This document shows positions 27,301 through 50,659 of a DNA stretch of 64,000 bases, piece by piece. How positions within the stretch are numbered: position 1 is the stretch's first letter; each line of letters begins with the position of its first letter. The translations under genes were made by a program, and so were the position numbers. Source of the DNA: Syngnathus acus. Lineage: Eukaryota > Chordata > Actinopteri > Syngnathiformes > Syngnathidae. Location: assembly GCF_901709675.1 (NCBI RefSeq), contig NC_051098.1, forward strand, positions 5,282,000-5,345,999, given 5' to 3'. The notes under the pieces are model-generated. The model had not been told where the DNA came from. It did no database searches and worked only from the letters and a program-made list of their open reading frames with translations.

Positions 27301-28813
27301 GCCACTAAAAGGAGGAGTTTGCAAAAAAGAAAATCATAATGGTTAAGATTGTCAATATGGCCCAACCGTAGTATGTGATAAATATGTGCTGTGAAAAAGG
27401 TCAGCCATCTCTCGCCTTTCTTGTACTTCCAATGTGAAAAACACCAATTAATGACAGACCGCATGACTTAAGAGCTGTCATTCATTTGTTGTGCACTTGC
27501 GGGCACACTCTTAATGGGCACACGCCTATGGCCTTGTTACCTTGTTAATCTGAGAAAACACACACCATCCAGTAATTGTGTGTAACTATAACACTAAAGG
27601 CACTGCCAAGTGCAAGTTTTGTCCAACTGTAAAGGTGGGCTGAGGTTTCCTTCTTTTGGTATTTTGTAGAGGTGTGCAGTTAAAATAGGGCCAGAATAGG
27701 CAAAAAATATAGTAGACACACTGGATATGATCCATCCCATTTCCTTTGTTAAATTTGGAGATAACAAGAATGACACTGCTGTCTTTGTCGTCACATCACT
27801 GTGTCCTCAATTTTCCCTCCAGTCTGAGGTTGAGCACAAAAGTGGACTCACGAGAGACCGCTTAAAGCAGGAACTTGACTCAGTTGAGACACTGCCAAGT
27901 GAACACTGTTCGTGTTTGTAGACAAACGAATAATGACCCCACTCACACTCTGAGTGCTGACTAATGTTTGATCATTGTGGCCCCCAGAAATATCCCACAG
28001 AAGGACAACAAAATTTCCAAATTGTCCTTGTGCCAAACCACGCAAATCCAGATTTGACTTTCATAATAGTCATAGGGCTACTGTTGAATTTTGGGCTTTA
28101 ACTTGCTGAAACACCCCCAAGTTAAAAAGTCAAAGCTTGAGTTATTAATGGTCACTGAACAGACTGTGACTAAATGTGCCGTGCGTTATGTATTGCCAAC
28201 AGATTGGATTTGTCGTGTTGTCTTTTTGCAGAGGCTGTGTTAAAAAAAATCTAATAAATAATAAATAAATGTTACTCAACAGCTGAAGAAACTGGGATTC
28301 ATTTCCTGCCTCACTAGTTCTCTCAGTGGCTTTCTCTGCTAGTTTGTGCGTGAGGAAAGCAAAACTTTCTAACATGTGGCAGACTGTTAATCCTCTGCGA
28401 ATTAAACCCACAGAGATGTAGATTGCTGTTTACTGTACAGCAGCGCTTTCCTGAACCCGATGCAGCTGTGAGGTTGGAAGCCCCTGAAAAGAGCTTTTTA
28501 TTGTTCAATCATGTTGTTCTTATCACTGTATTGTGTTTATGAGCTCAGAACCTGTAAATGAAAATTTTAATTTCCCCTCTTCTTGTCCTGACAGCATTTC
28601 CCGGCTGTGAGCGGTGCCTTCATGGATTCTCCCTATAATGGCAACACGTCTTTGCAGACGTCGACCTCCAACCTCAATGCTGGCTACTCCCGACCCTCAG
28701 AGACGGAAGATGATGGCAAAGTATCCAGTGACACAATTTGGCTGTGGGTTGCTGTCCTGGCAACCATCGGCAACATAGTGGTGGTGGCTGTCGTTTGTGC
28801 CTGTGCCTTCTGA
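16502..28813 (+). CDS. c14orf132-like: C14orf132 homolog, single-pass microprotein (82 aa, 2 coding exons)
   Basis: Coding exon 1 is 16502-16531 (ATGATGGAGTTATC… ending CAG before GTAAGG) and encodes MMELSLMAAQ. Exon 2 starts at 28595 after a strong acceptor (TCTTGTCCTGACAG) and runs to the TGA at 28811-28813. The joined protein has 82 residues; human C14orf132 has 83 and shares MxLSxMAAQ, GAFMDSP and a C-terminal membrane segment ending just before the stop. Here that segment is IWLWVAVLATIGNIVVVAVV followed by CACAF. An acidic, Ser/Thr-rich stretch precedes it, so the topology is probably N-cytosolic, tail-anchored. An in-frame TAA upstream and an acceptor-like site at 16479 suggest exon 1 begins at about 16480 with a short 5' UTR. 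The molecular role of C14orf132 is not established. AATAAA at 28938 would end the transcript. Confidence 0.88.
17253..17280 (+). repeat. (GGAT)n microsatellite, likely SINE tail remnant
   Basis: Seven GGAT units. The full SINE copies in this window end in the same motif, so this is probably the tail of an eroded insertion. Confidence 0.8.
17991..18420 (+). repeat. telomere-like minisatellite
   Basis: About 430 bp of imperfect units built from TAGGGTTTCAAAC and TAGGGTTAGGG, alternating TTAGGG-type cores with CAAACTA/GAAGTA linkers. Unit length varies, about 13-21 bp. Confidence 0.9.
22681..22766 (+). repeat. CA/CG microsatellite
   Basis: Imperfect (CA)n and (CACG)n tract. Confidence 0.9.
23397..24121 (+). 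repeat. pyrimidine-rich low-complexity tract ending in poly-C
   Basis: About 700 bp dominated by TCAT, CTCC and TTCC motifs on the plus strand. The open frames it produces are compositional (Ser/Leu/Pro/His). It ends with a C homopolymer at about 24109-24121. Confidence 0.7.
24258..24325 (+). repeat. (CT)n microsatellite
   Basis: About 34 uninterrupted CT units. Confidence 0.95.
25725..25775 (+). repeat. SINE tail fragment
   Basis: …AACCCCCGTTTGG…AAGCGGTTCTGGAAAATGG corresponds to the 3' end of the tRNA-derived SINE in the plus orientation. Confidence 0.5.
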
Positions 28814-28937
28814 CAAGCTGGAGCAAGGATTTCTCAGGATGGGGAGTCTTGTACATCCTGAATATAATTGAGATTTTTTTTTTCTAGAATGAGAAATAAT
28901 AGCCTTACTTTTTTTCCACAGTGACAAACATTCTGGA

Positions 28938-28943
28938 AATAAA
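28938..28943 (+). terminator. polyadenylation signal of the C14orf132 homolog
   Basis: AATAAA 125 bases after the stop codon. Confidence 0.6.
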
Positions 28944-30689
28944 CCATTTTTTTCCTGTAGATATATTTTTAGAAAACTGGATATGAAATGAAACTCACTT
29001 TGGGCTGCAGCAAATGTCACACATGGTTCTCTCTTGACTAAAATTTAAAGCAAACCCTTGGATCAACTCAAATGTAATACACATAATACCCAAAAAATTG
29101 AAAAAGCATCGCCCGTGAGCTGCAGGTTTGGCTATAAAATGTTGCATCCCTAATAGAAGTGTACTTCTATATTGCATAATTCAATCTGTTTTTCACAAAT
29201 GAATAATTTAAAAAATACAGTCGTCACACATACCAAGGCCGAATTTTATGCCAGTTGTAGGTCGGAGGTCCTAAAATGAGGGCGATCATCGAAACTTACA
29301 GCAACAAAAGATAATCCAACTTAAACATATACCTCACATCTCTCTCAGTTTGTCTCCCCAAACAGAATCAATTGTCACGTTATAGTCTTTTTGACTCTGT
29401 GTATGAGGACCTCTAGTGGCCACAGTAGTTATGACCGCTAGATGTCGGTAAGTGATTGTAAATGAACCGATTTGTCATTTAATGACAAAGGACAAATACT
29501 GTAGAAAGAAAATTTAAAAGAGGAAAAAAATCTCAGTGGTTAAATAAACTCTTACTCATGCCAGAATACTTGCCGAGATTAAAATCATAAGCAATTTCCT
29601 GCATCATTCTGCTATAATTTAATGTAAATTGATGATGCACAACGTGGCTATGTGCTTAAGACATCCAACTCAGTTGAGTTGAAACTCTGTATAAACTCTG
29701 CCAGCATCCTGTCAGCTCTCTACAGCGTAATAATCTGTTGCATGGCTCTTATTCTCGGATCTTCAGTTTCTGATGTTGTTTTATTCTCCATCTCTCCCTT
29801 CCGTAGTGTGCTCGAGGGAAGACTCCCCGTGGAGCCCATTAGAGAGAATTTGAACTTGTCTCATTGATGTTAGTCTTGGATGAGTTTGCAGACTGAATTG
29901 AACCAAGCTTGCTTCAAAGAAAAAAATGAGATGGCAGTAAAAGGAAATGGGCTGAGATGAGGTTGCAGTCATCCTGGAAAAGGGGCAATTAAGAAAAAGA
30001 GAGGGATGATGAGTTCAACACACGTGCATGACTGACAGACTGTCTGTTGAGGCATAAGAAGGCAGGTCAGAAGGAGAAACACGTGAATAAGATGATGGAA
30101 TACGATATGACATGTTGGAGAGCAGGAATTTGCTAGATGATGCCACAAGAAAAGAGTTTTAACGTTGTTTTCCCTCTGTATTTCTCAGAGTTGATCAAAA
30201 GGGGTTGTTTGTATTGTTACACAATATTTGTTGCAGCCCTCTGAGCAACCAGGCAGCTCCGCAGGCACTGGCCCTACTCTAGAGCCTATTAATAGTTCGG
30301 CTTTCCTTTACTTTATAAATGCACAACGGGCCTTGGACAGTGACTTTGTAGCTTTGTGATTATTCAAAGGTCAGGCCATTGTCCATGACCTGCCTGTCAG
30401 TCAGTGTCAAGTCAAGTGTTGTGTAGAACTTCCAGCCCTGTGGATTCCACAAAGAAGAGCACACGCACGTCAATGGCTAAAACGGAATTTTGGGGACATT
30501 ACACCCACCTCAAAATTCCAAAACTATTAACTATCTTTTGACGAAAGACAGCACCAGGCCGACCTACGCACAAAGAAACGTGAGTTGATTTTCTCAGTAA
30601 AGGCTCACAGGATTTGCCACTGTAGATACATGACGAGTGAACACTAACTGTATATGCATTTTCATTCCTGCATGTTCTATTTTATTCAT

Positions 30690-30880
30690 TCATTCTTCCA
30701 TTTTCTATATCGCTTATTCTCTTTAGGGGTGGTGCGGAAAGCGGCAGCCTACCGGGGTTGATTTGGACATGGGGCTGTTGAAACCATGGATTGATTGCCA
30801 CTGCCAGTAAATCGTTGGGCACAGAGTGACAGACAACCTTTCACATTTACAATCATCTGAGTGGGAACTGAACAAAAGTG
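30690..30880 (-). repeat. degenerate SINE fragment
   Basis: CCATTTTCTATATCGCTTATTC… followed by a decayed version of the SINE body, in minus orientation. Confidence 0.5.
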
Positions 30881-31757
30881 TGGTGAGTGAACCATTCCAT
30901 GGTCAGTGACTTGTTCTAGTTTCTCTTCAGTGTTGGTATTACTGTATTGATGAAGATGAGGAAATCTTTAGTGATTTCATTTATGGTGGCCTCTCTGTTT
31001 GTAACACAATTGTCTTTCGACGGTGTGACAAACTAGATTTATGACAAAGTGATGCATGGCATATCATTTCTCCGTGAATACAAAGACATCCCAATGCCAA
31101 AGGTCATATGCAGAATGTCACTAGAAAAGTGAAGATCCAGAGTGGATGGCAACTCAAGATGGCAGCATAACAAGTTGAATGACTCAAGCTGACAGGGGAG
31201 CAGTGGGAGTTAATCGCTGCTTCTCTTACGCTTGAACACTTATAAGGAATTTTGTCAGTTTGATTTTCAGAACATTAAACGTGCATCAAATAATGTATCA
31301 CTTACTTTTTATTTTACCTTTTAACAAACGTCATTGTCCGCATTGCAACAAAAACTATGTACAAACATTTTGCATTTTCAGCTAGCAAAACTCAACAATG
31401 AATACTTTCCTGACGGGACTAACTGAGCATCATTATCTTTTTCCCCCCATTTAACAGATATCCAGCAAAAATGTCTTGACAAAGAATGACTCCATGCATG
31501 AAGTTGGTCTGAGCATGGTGTCAACAACTCCTCAGAACTATTTGGGACCATAGACATAGTTTTTGCCCCTTTAAATGAGATGGAACAAGGAACACATTGT
31601 CATCTGGCAGTACAACAAGAAACAAAGAGCTTTTTTTTTCTTCAAATGGCTGAATCGCGTTTACGAAAAAAAAAAAAAAACCCTGACAGCAGCATCATTG
31701 CACAATTGAGCCGCACAAACTATTAAATTATTTCAAATATACAGCAAATGTTAATGT

Positions 31758-32120
31758 CCATCCATTCATTTTCTATACCGCTTGTCCCCACGGGGGTCGC
31801 GGGCGTGCTTGAGCCTATCCCGGCAGTCATCGGGCAGTAGGCGGGGGACACCCTGAACCGGTTGCCAGCCAATCGCAGGGCACACAGAGACGAACAACCA
31901 TCCGCACTCGCACTCACACCTAGGAGCAATTTGGAGTGCTCAATTGGCCTACCAAGCATGTTTTTGGGATGTGGGAGGAAACCGGAGTGCCCGGAGAAAA
32001 CCCACGCGGGCACGGGGAGGACATGCAAACTCCACACAGGGAGGGTCGGAGGTGGAATCGAACTGGCACCCTCCTAACTGTGAGGCGGACGTGCTAACCA
32101 GTGCGCCACCGAGCCACCCT
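31758..32120 (-). mobile_element. full-length tRNA-derived SINE, minus orientation
   Basis: Read on the minus strand it begins GGGTGGCTCGGTGGCGCACT, with an A-box-like TGGTTAGCACG and a B-box GTTCGATTCC, and ends in an ATGG-type tail. It is flanked by a perfect 12-bp target-site duplication AAATGTTAATGT (31746-31757 and 32121-32132), the mark of retroposition. Confidence 0.9.
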
Positions 32121-35100
32121 AAATGTTAATGTATATTACGTAATTTGTGCCAATGTATTTTTTTTTTACCAATCTATATAATGCATTTATTGCATTTCAT
32201 TTAATATGCATGATTATCAATCTTTTCCGGAGGGGGGGGGGTTAACCTTGAGATTTCTTTCTACTGACAACGCACTTTGTGAATCACTTGTAAAATAACT
32301 TAATTAAAATAACTAGGTAAGACGAGATGGTGTTTTGTCTTGCTTTGAATTATGTGCATGTTTTTGTGTCCCCACAGGTGAGTAAAACATAAATCTAGAA
32401 TAGATAACAAAGAAGGAAAAACAAGACTAATTTGTGAAGTACACGACATCCCTTAAGCAAAATGGAATTTTGTTTTATTCCCTCATTCACTCTTTAGAGG
32501 TCAAAGTGATCAACAGAAAGGGAAATGACCAAAATGGAAGAGAAAATTTAAGGTTCGAGACTGCTGTTATCTGGAATTATACAATTATTAGTTTTTCTTT
32601 TTTTTTTTTTTATTCCGGCATTCCCACATGGCTGTAGACAAAATATTTTAGCTATCAGGCCAACAAAGTCAAAATATTTCTGACAACTGAATTGAAAGAA
32701 ATTTCAACTGCATTTTAGCCAGATTATATTTTTGGACAATAAAGTTGAACATGAAAAAAGTACAATAACATGTGTATCTGAATAACAAGATAGTTATTCA
32801 AGATAGTAATTATAATTTCTCCCCTCAATGTAAAATACTATCTAAGAGGTAGCAGGACCCCATTGGTTACAAACATCAAGAAATGTACTCCAAACAGCAG
32901 CTGATGACCTTGAGCAGGCTGTAGCTGTCACAAACTATTTGCGCTATCTTGAAGACGCAACAATTTGCCTTCAAGGTTGTAATGCCTGGCAGGTGCAGAT
33001 ATGAAACACAAAATGAAGGACGATTTTGAAGCCTTGAGACTGAAATGAATGTGCAATCTTATTGTTGTGACTTTCAGCTTGTCCTAACAAGGGGTCGCCC
33101 CAGAGACTCATTCAAATTAGTTTTGGGGGGGATAATTATAGAGCAGAAAGTACTTTGTGATGCAACACACCCGTTTTTGTTTTATGCAGGATTGGGACCA
33201 ATCGTGCGTTATCGGCCACGATTGCAATCTAATGGTAACCAATATGAGAATGAGAATAGCTGCATGAAATGAAGTTCAGTTACCCATTCCACTGTTAGTG
33301 GCTGATCACACTCTAAAAACATTTATTATAGTCATCCACTTACATTCATTCAATAGTCTATTAATGACCATGACCACTCTATTAGATGTTAACAAGCCGT
33401 TTTGTAGATGTTCAAGTTGGCAAGACTGTTTATTGCACAACCTCCTGAGTTTAGTAATCTAATGACTATGCAACGTTCATGTGGATTCATCACAGTGGTA
33501 AACCAACGACAATTGCTTTTAAGCTGTATTTTGCGTATTACTTTTTTCCAAAACACTTACTCAGCAGCTCAGTCTGACTAAGGATGAGCTCATTAGAACT
33601 GTGGGTGTATGGGGTTTTACTTCATGGAAGAATGGTTGAATGCAGTCACCGCCAAGATGTGGATTAAGTAGGTTTTCGACTGCAAACTGATAAGGTGTCT
33701 GGCTGTCATCCTGTCAGATAAAGGTGGGTGACGATGGGGGTCCCACGCTCAGGGGTGACTTAATGAGACCCAGATGGCCCCGCCATATCCACACACCAAT
33801 AAATTCTCTTAGATCTGATCTAGAAAGTGCAACACACAAGGTAGGCTACAGACAATAGTTGCATTCATACGCTGTTTTGTCTTGCAAAACTAAAAAATCC
33901 TGATTATGTGCAGCACAGAATCAGGATTTTTTTAGTTAATGTTGAACACAAATGCATATCGTTAAACGCGGTAGACCGTAGACGCAACTACAATATTGGC
34001 AATTCTAACAAATGTCCCACCCCATGCAGCAGTTAGAAAAGAGCCGACTTTTAAAAGCAAAACTGTTATGGTAGTCTTCCCCAATAAAAACACAAAACTA
34101 ATGCAGAAAAGACTCCATAGGCCTCTCCTCCAAAGACACGTCCTGATTCATCAGCCCGACGCACACACACGCATGCACGACGCACACACGCATGACGCAC
34201 GCACGCACGTACGCAGGCACGCAAGCATTTATGTGAATGCGTCTGTCTGGGAACGACAGAGACAAGAGAGGTGGTCTGGGAATGCTGAGGAGGGTAGAAA
34301 TGGGTAGAGATGGGGAGGGGGAGTTGGAAAGTTGCAACTTCAGGGCAACGCAGACCACATGGAATGCTTGTGTGTTTGGAGGCGAGTAAAGGCATAGAAG
34401 CGAGACGCGGACAGGAGGTGGAGGAAAGACGCAAAGAGGGAGGGACCTCGAGTGAGCTGCAGCGTGGCTCGCTGCATGTCGGAATGAAATGAAAGGAGCT
34501 CTCTCTCCCCTGCTGTCTAGATTTAGGCTGTCCGATCACCGTAGCTAGCGAGCACATGTCCTGAGAAAACAAAACAGGACAGACAGAAAGCAACGTTAGG
34601 CGTTCATTTCCTTTTTTAATTTTTAGTGGTTTGCACCTCTGGGGAGCCTGGGTTGCATCTTTACCATGTGGCTGCTTTCGTAAGGATTGCTCAGCATCCG
34701 GCAAATGTTTTGGGCAATTTGTCATGTGACAGGCATGAGGATTCTGAACTTTTTTCAAGGTTGAGGATCAAGGATTGACACTTTCTGGGGAGACATTGAG
34801 GACTGCAGCGGAAACATCAACATATCACCTGAGCAGATGCGCTGCAGTTTTCTCAAAGAAAGCACTGGACCTGGATCACTGGAACTTTCTTTTTTCTTTG
34901 TTTTTCTTTTGTTACTCTTAGAAAAGCTTGTCATGCAGGTGTGATATGCGGGTGGACTGTTCAAAATTACCCCAAGTGAGCTGTCGGACAATTTTGCAAA
35001 CAGGTGTGATGAGCGCTCAGTGTGTTTGATGCACACGCACTAAACTCCTGGAACATCATCACCGCTTGACAATCAGACGTTATTTCATCTAAATTTAATA

Positions 35101-35253
35101 ATGGTGTTGAATATGCATATTCTCCCATGACGCCTATTCCCAACACTATTTTGTTTTTATTTACATCTAACTTCACATCACATACACAGCATTCACAAGC
35201 TGCACTTTACTAGCAAGTTAAGTCAAACCCTACTGAATTGTATTTAAAAGAAA

Positions 35254-46504
<11,251 letters not shown>

Positions 46505-47084
46505 CCTCAGTACAGAGACCTGGCCGGAGAAAAGTACTGTCGAGTCAAAAACTGCCGTGGATATTACATAGGTTGTCACAACTAATACACTTTATTCTTT
46601 ATTGGTAGTTGCATATTTGTGTTGAACGGGCCATGCATGTGGTACCTGGGTCTTCAATGGGGATTTTCCGGACTGATGCACCTCCTAATACCACCACTAT
46701 CAGATGGCAATTACAGAAATTATTAATACTATGCAATGCTATGTACGTTTTCTTAAGGAATTCACAATGTTTATTCCTCGAATATCATGACAAAACATTT
46801 AAAGAAAATCCATCATACTCACCAGAAATTCTGATTATTACTGTGCATGTATCACTTCAGACACATTTTACTCGTCAACCAATCAGAATGGGAAAATGCT
46901 GACGTCTTCAAGAGCCAGCTAGTTGGCCCGGTGAGAACAAGTTTGAAATCTGATTGGTTAACAAAACAGCCTCTTTGCTAATATTTTTTATGAGCTGATA
47001 GATGCTCAAATCTTATTGGAGAGAAACTCCTACTTCCAAATAGTACATATATTAAAAGCAGTGGAGCCCAGAGAAGCACTATTA

Positions 47085-47090
47085 AATAAA
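47085..47090 (+). terminator. candidate hhipl1 polyadenylation signal
   Basis: AATAAA about 580 bases after the stop codon; the first canonical hexamer I find there. Confidence 0.4.
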
Positions 47091-47180
47091 GGGAATAGTT
47101 TATTGGGAATAAGTTATTTGGGAATTATTTGCAATATGTGAAAAAATATTAGAATTAATTTATATGAATGTAGGTCAGGG

Positions 47181-47538
47181 CTCGGTGGCACACTGGTTAG
47201 CACGTCCGCCTCACAGTTAGGAGGGTGCCAGTTTGATTCCACCGCAGACTGTGTGGAGTTTGCATGTTCTCCCCGTGCCCGCGTGGGTTTTCTCCGGGCA
47301 CTCCGGTTTCCTCCCACATCCCAAAAACATGCTTGGTAGGCCAATTAAGCACTCCAAATTGCCCCTAAGTGTGAGTGCGAGTGCGGATGGTTGTTCGCCT
47401 CTGTGTGCCCTGCGATCGACTGGCAACCGGTTCAGGGTGTCCCCCGCCTACTGCCTGATGACTGCTGGGATAGGCTCCAGCACGCCCACAACCCCTGTGG
47501 GGACAAGCGGTATAAAAAATGGATGGATGGATGGATAG
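47181..47538 (+). mobile_element. full-length tRNA-derived SINE, plus orientation
   Basis: Same family as the copy at 31758: CTCGGTGGCACACTGGTTAG head, body, and (ATGG)n tail. A target-site duplication AGGTCAGGG is seen at 47172-47180 and 47539-47547. Confidence 0.88.
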
Positions 47539-48417
47539 AGGTCAGGGCTTCTGGGGCGAACAGAGACGGACTTATTTACCCTGACTGCTCACCACTGGCT
47601 GGAAAGGGCTCCAAGGGCATTTCATACCATACTGATAACAAATATGTTACCAATAATTGTAGGAATCAGTCAAATGCAATGCATTCATTTTTAACCACCA
47701 GCTAGATATATATAGAGAGTTTGATCTTTTATCCGACCTCTTTGCAGATTGGAAAAAGTCCACCATTGGTTTACAGTCAATTGTTATCTGAGATGATATC
47801 TTTTTTTATTTTGTTTATTTGTTTGTTTTACGGTATATTTTCAGCAGGTCTATCTTTTGCAGATTTTCAGATGTTATATTGAATGTACTACACAAAGTTC
47901 AAGGAAAATGAAAATGCTGGACATTCTGTATTTTGAATGTAATTTCCACTCTGAACAAAGAGTGGTTATGATGTTAATAAAGACTACAGCAAAATGTATC
48001 TCTTTCTGTCCTATGTTTGTTTATTCTAAATTGGTTTAAATTGGTATAAAAAATACAATTTAAAGCAGTAGAATCAGAACGAATGGCATTCACGAGAGGG
48101 AAACAGGGAACAAAATGACGAGCCAATGAGGAAAACCTTGACAAGAAACAAAAGGTTGAGGGACCCATCTGGAAGACACAAGGGACCCTGGTGATAAGTA
48201 CAGGTCGACCTAATCATCTGGGATAGACAATAACAAAGGGACACTTGGCAAAACATGACAAAAAATATGAACACCAAATGAACAAAGACAGATCCTGACA
48301 GAACTAAGGCACATAAAGTAATCAAGAGAGAGAGTGATAAATAATAACGTGTGCTTGCTCAAATGCAGTTAATAAATTAACCCTTACATTTCTGCTAAAA
48401 TTCCTGACATGATCATG

Positions 48418-48474
48418 GTCAAAATCATCACTGTGGATTCTTCAGGTCAAAATCATCACTGTGGATTCTTCTTT
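48418..48474 (+). repeat. 27-bp direct duplication
   Basis: GGTCAAAATCATCACTGTGG…ATTCTTC occurs twice in tandem. Confidence 0.9.
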
Positions 48475-49480
48475 ACTATCTGGAATGTAACATTTAGATT
48501 CACCCAAACCTGTAATAAAATCATGACCACTTGCACCATAGGGTATAATGAGATGACTCAATACAAGAGCTGCTTATAAACTTCTGCTGAGTCAAAAGCT
48601 TCACATAAGCATGCCCTGCATAGTTTCCACAGTACAGCAAAATACATCCCACTTGGAACCACTACATGAAGCATATATTCCCCATGAGCCAACATCTTGC
48701 AGTCCCAGACAGCAACGCTTGGGAGAGCTACAACACTGTTCAGTCATCTGTGAACTGTGCATAAGTGCGTCTTGACCCAGATTCCTACTTGGAGGTTTGT
48801 TCTATGAATGGACATTCACAGAGATGCATGTGTTTGATTTTAGAATTAATTTCCCAGGCTTTGAGCATGCAATCGTTGCACTGAATTATTCCAGCCCGTC
48901 GGTGTTTTTATTTATTTACTAGGTAACAGTTAGATGGAGGATGGAGAAGAAAGAGTAAGAAGCGTACCAATGGCCCTTTCTGATCAGAAGTTGAGTAGTC
49001 TAATAAACTGTGTCTTTTACATGATTGATTCAGAATACAATAACATTTAAGTAAAGGTGTGAACATGCACTTTATCGCTTTTTTTCTTCTCAGTTCAATG
49101 GCTTTATTATTCCAATGGGTTATGCAGTTTATAGGTGATGTTAATAGAGGATTTTTTTTTGACATAGTTCATTTTGGTCTCATCACATAAAATCTGACAT
49201 TTGAACAGGAATGTGTTCTGTGGACATTTAGACTTTTATATCCACTATATGGAGAGAAGCAGATGACACGCACACAAAGGAAGAGGAAGGACTCCACGAT
49301 GCAGGTGAATTGCAAGAGGGCATCAGCCATCGTGTGTAAACTTGATCGTTTTTTCCGACTGATGTCCCGAGGTGCAGCTGTTAAGGTATGGAGTGAAGAC
49401 CCGGGAGGAAAGTACATAGGCCTGAGGGCTTCCGGTGCGGAGTGTCCTTGCGTCTAAGCCCAGTTGCACATGTTGCTTCT

Positions 49481-49662
<182 letters not shown>

Positions 49663-50320
49663 GGTTGGGTGGCTGCACAGATGGTAGTCTTGAATGATGC
49701 TTGAGGCTAGTGGTTCCGCTCTAACCAACACACGAGAATACACAATGCAAACACAGATATACAAAAGCACTCAAGCATATGCACGCACACACAAAGACAC
49801 ACACACTCTATGGTCAAAGATCATAAATGTAGCCGATATTTCATATATCGGTTCAATGATCCAGTCAATCTTTGTCCAACATTTCATTTTAAATGAGAAT
49901 ATTTCCTCTTCACTGTCGTATGTGTTTGACTCTGTCTCTGTGTGCGTCCCATAATAGCATACGACATGGGGTCTATGTGTCCTGGTTTATTCTTTCAATG
50001 ATTTACAGCTGCGGTCTCGCACTGCAGGAAAGCCTCTTACAGTATATTATCGATGCCGCCCGTCACAGTGTTGGAGGGATACATGTTGCTCAGGTATGCA
50101 TACAAACACTCCCATTTTTCTGCAATGTTTGTGTTTTTGACTGCCAGATGAAGCAAGCGCCTGTCAGCTTGTGTTTACTCAGCATGGTCATGCATAATCT
50201 ACAATGTATTGGGAGTGTTGAATTCATGTGGCAGGATTGTGAATGGTGTTCCCATGTTCACAAAGCTTTCCACTTTCTGAGCTTGTCGCCGCTGTTCTGG
50301 AAGCTTCCTTGCTTCACAGG

Positions 50321-50370
50321 GAGGGGCGGGTGGAATAATCAAGCCAAAAAGGCGGGCAAAGTGTATATAG
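50321..50370 (+). promoter_or_regulatory. candidate tunar core promoter (GC box plus TATA box)
   Basis: GAGGGGCGGG at 50321-50330 and GGCGGG at about 50351 precede TATATAG at 50364-50370. Initiation would be expected about 25-30 bases downstream, near 50395. Confidence 0.45.
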
Positions 50371-50394
50371 ACCGGTTGAGGCTCTGTTGTGAAC

Positions 50395-50659
50395 TTGTGA
50401 TGAAAGGGGAACAGAGGAAGGAAAAAAAAGGTGATGGAGGACGGATGGATTGAGGCGAGAAAAAATAAAGGCAGAGGGGGGCAAATATGGGATGTCTGGG
50501 GTTGAGAGCGAGGGAGGGGGAGATGTCGAGAAGAGGGTGGGCAGCGGAGGCAGGGAGAGCGATGCTGCGTTTCAGAGATAGCACAGACTGGGGCTGCAAG
50601 AGCGGGCAGAAGGATGGAGAGAAGCAATAACGAAAGAGAGCAGCAGGACTCCCATTCAG
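50395..50659 (+). ncRNA. tunar: candidate non-coding first exon of tunar
   Basis: A purine-rich, GC-richer segment directly downstream of the TATA-like box ends in CATTCAG before GTAAAA at 50660. It holds several short upstream ATGs and no long frame. With the acceptor at 58943 it makes a simple two-exon transcript with an 8.3-kb intron. Both ends are predictions. Confidence 0.35.

Larger units (their letters stand above)
16532..28594 (+). other. 12-kb intron of the C14orf132 homolog
   Basis: It holds the GGAT run (17253-17280), the TTAGGG-like minisatellite (17991-18420), a CA/CG microsatellite (22681-22766), a pyrimidine-rich tract (23400-24100), and a CT run (24258-24325). A strong acceptor-like site at about 21830 (CTTTTTCCTGTCCCGACAG) could mark an unannotated alternative exon; the frame after it soon closes, so any such exon would be non-coding. 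Confidence 0.7.
28944..35253. other. intergenic region upstream of hhipl1
   Basis: No coding exon that I can support. It contains an old SINE fragment (about 30690-30880), an intact SINE (31758-32120), and an ACGC-rich microsatellite at about 34156-34215. The GC-richer stretch at about 34250-34560 may belong to the hhipl1 promoter or a 5' UTR exon, but no splice sites are convincing. Confidence 0.4.

Noticed and set aside
31723-32129. Frames of 60-104 codons in the SINE
   Set aside because: The SINE is tRNA-derived and non-coding; the same frames reappear at 47114-47538 because the copies are related.
34066-34758. 230-codon open frame on the minus strand
   Set aside because: It crosses the ACGC microsatellite (CVRACV repeats) and has no recognisable domain or splice context.
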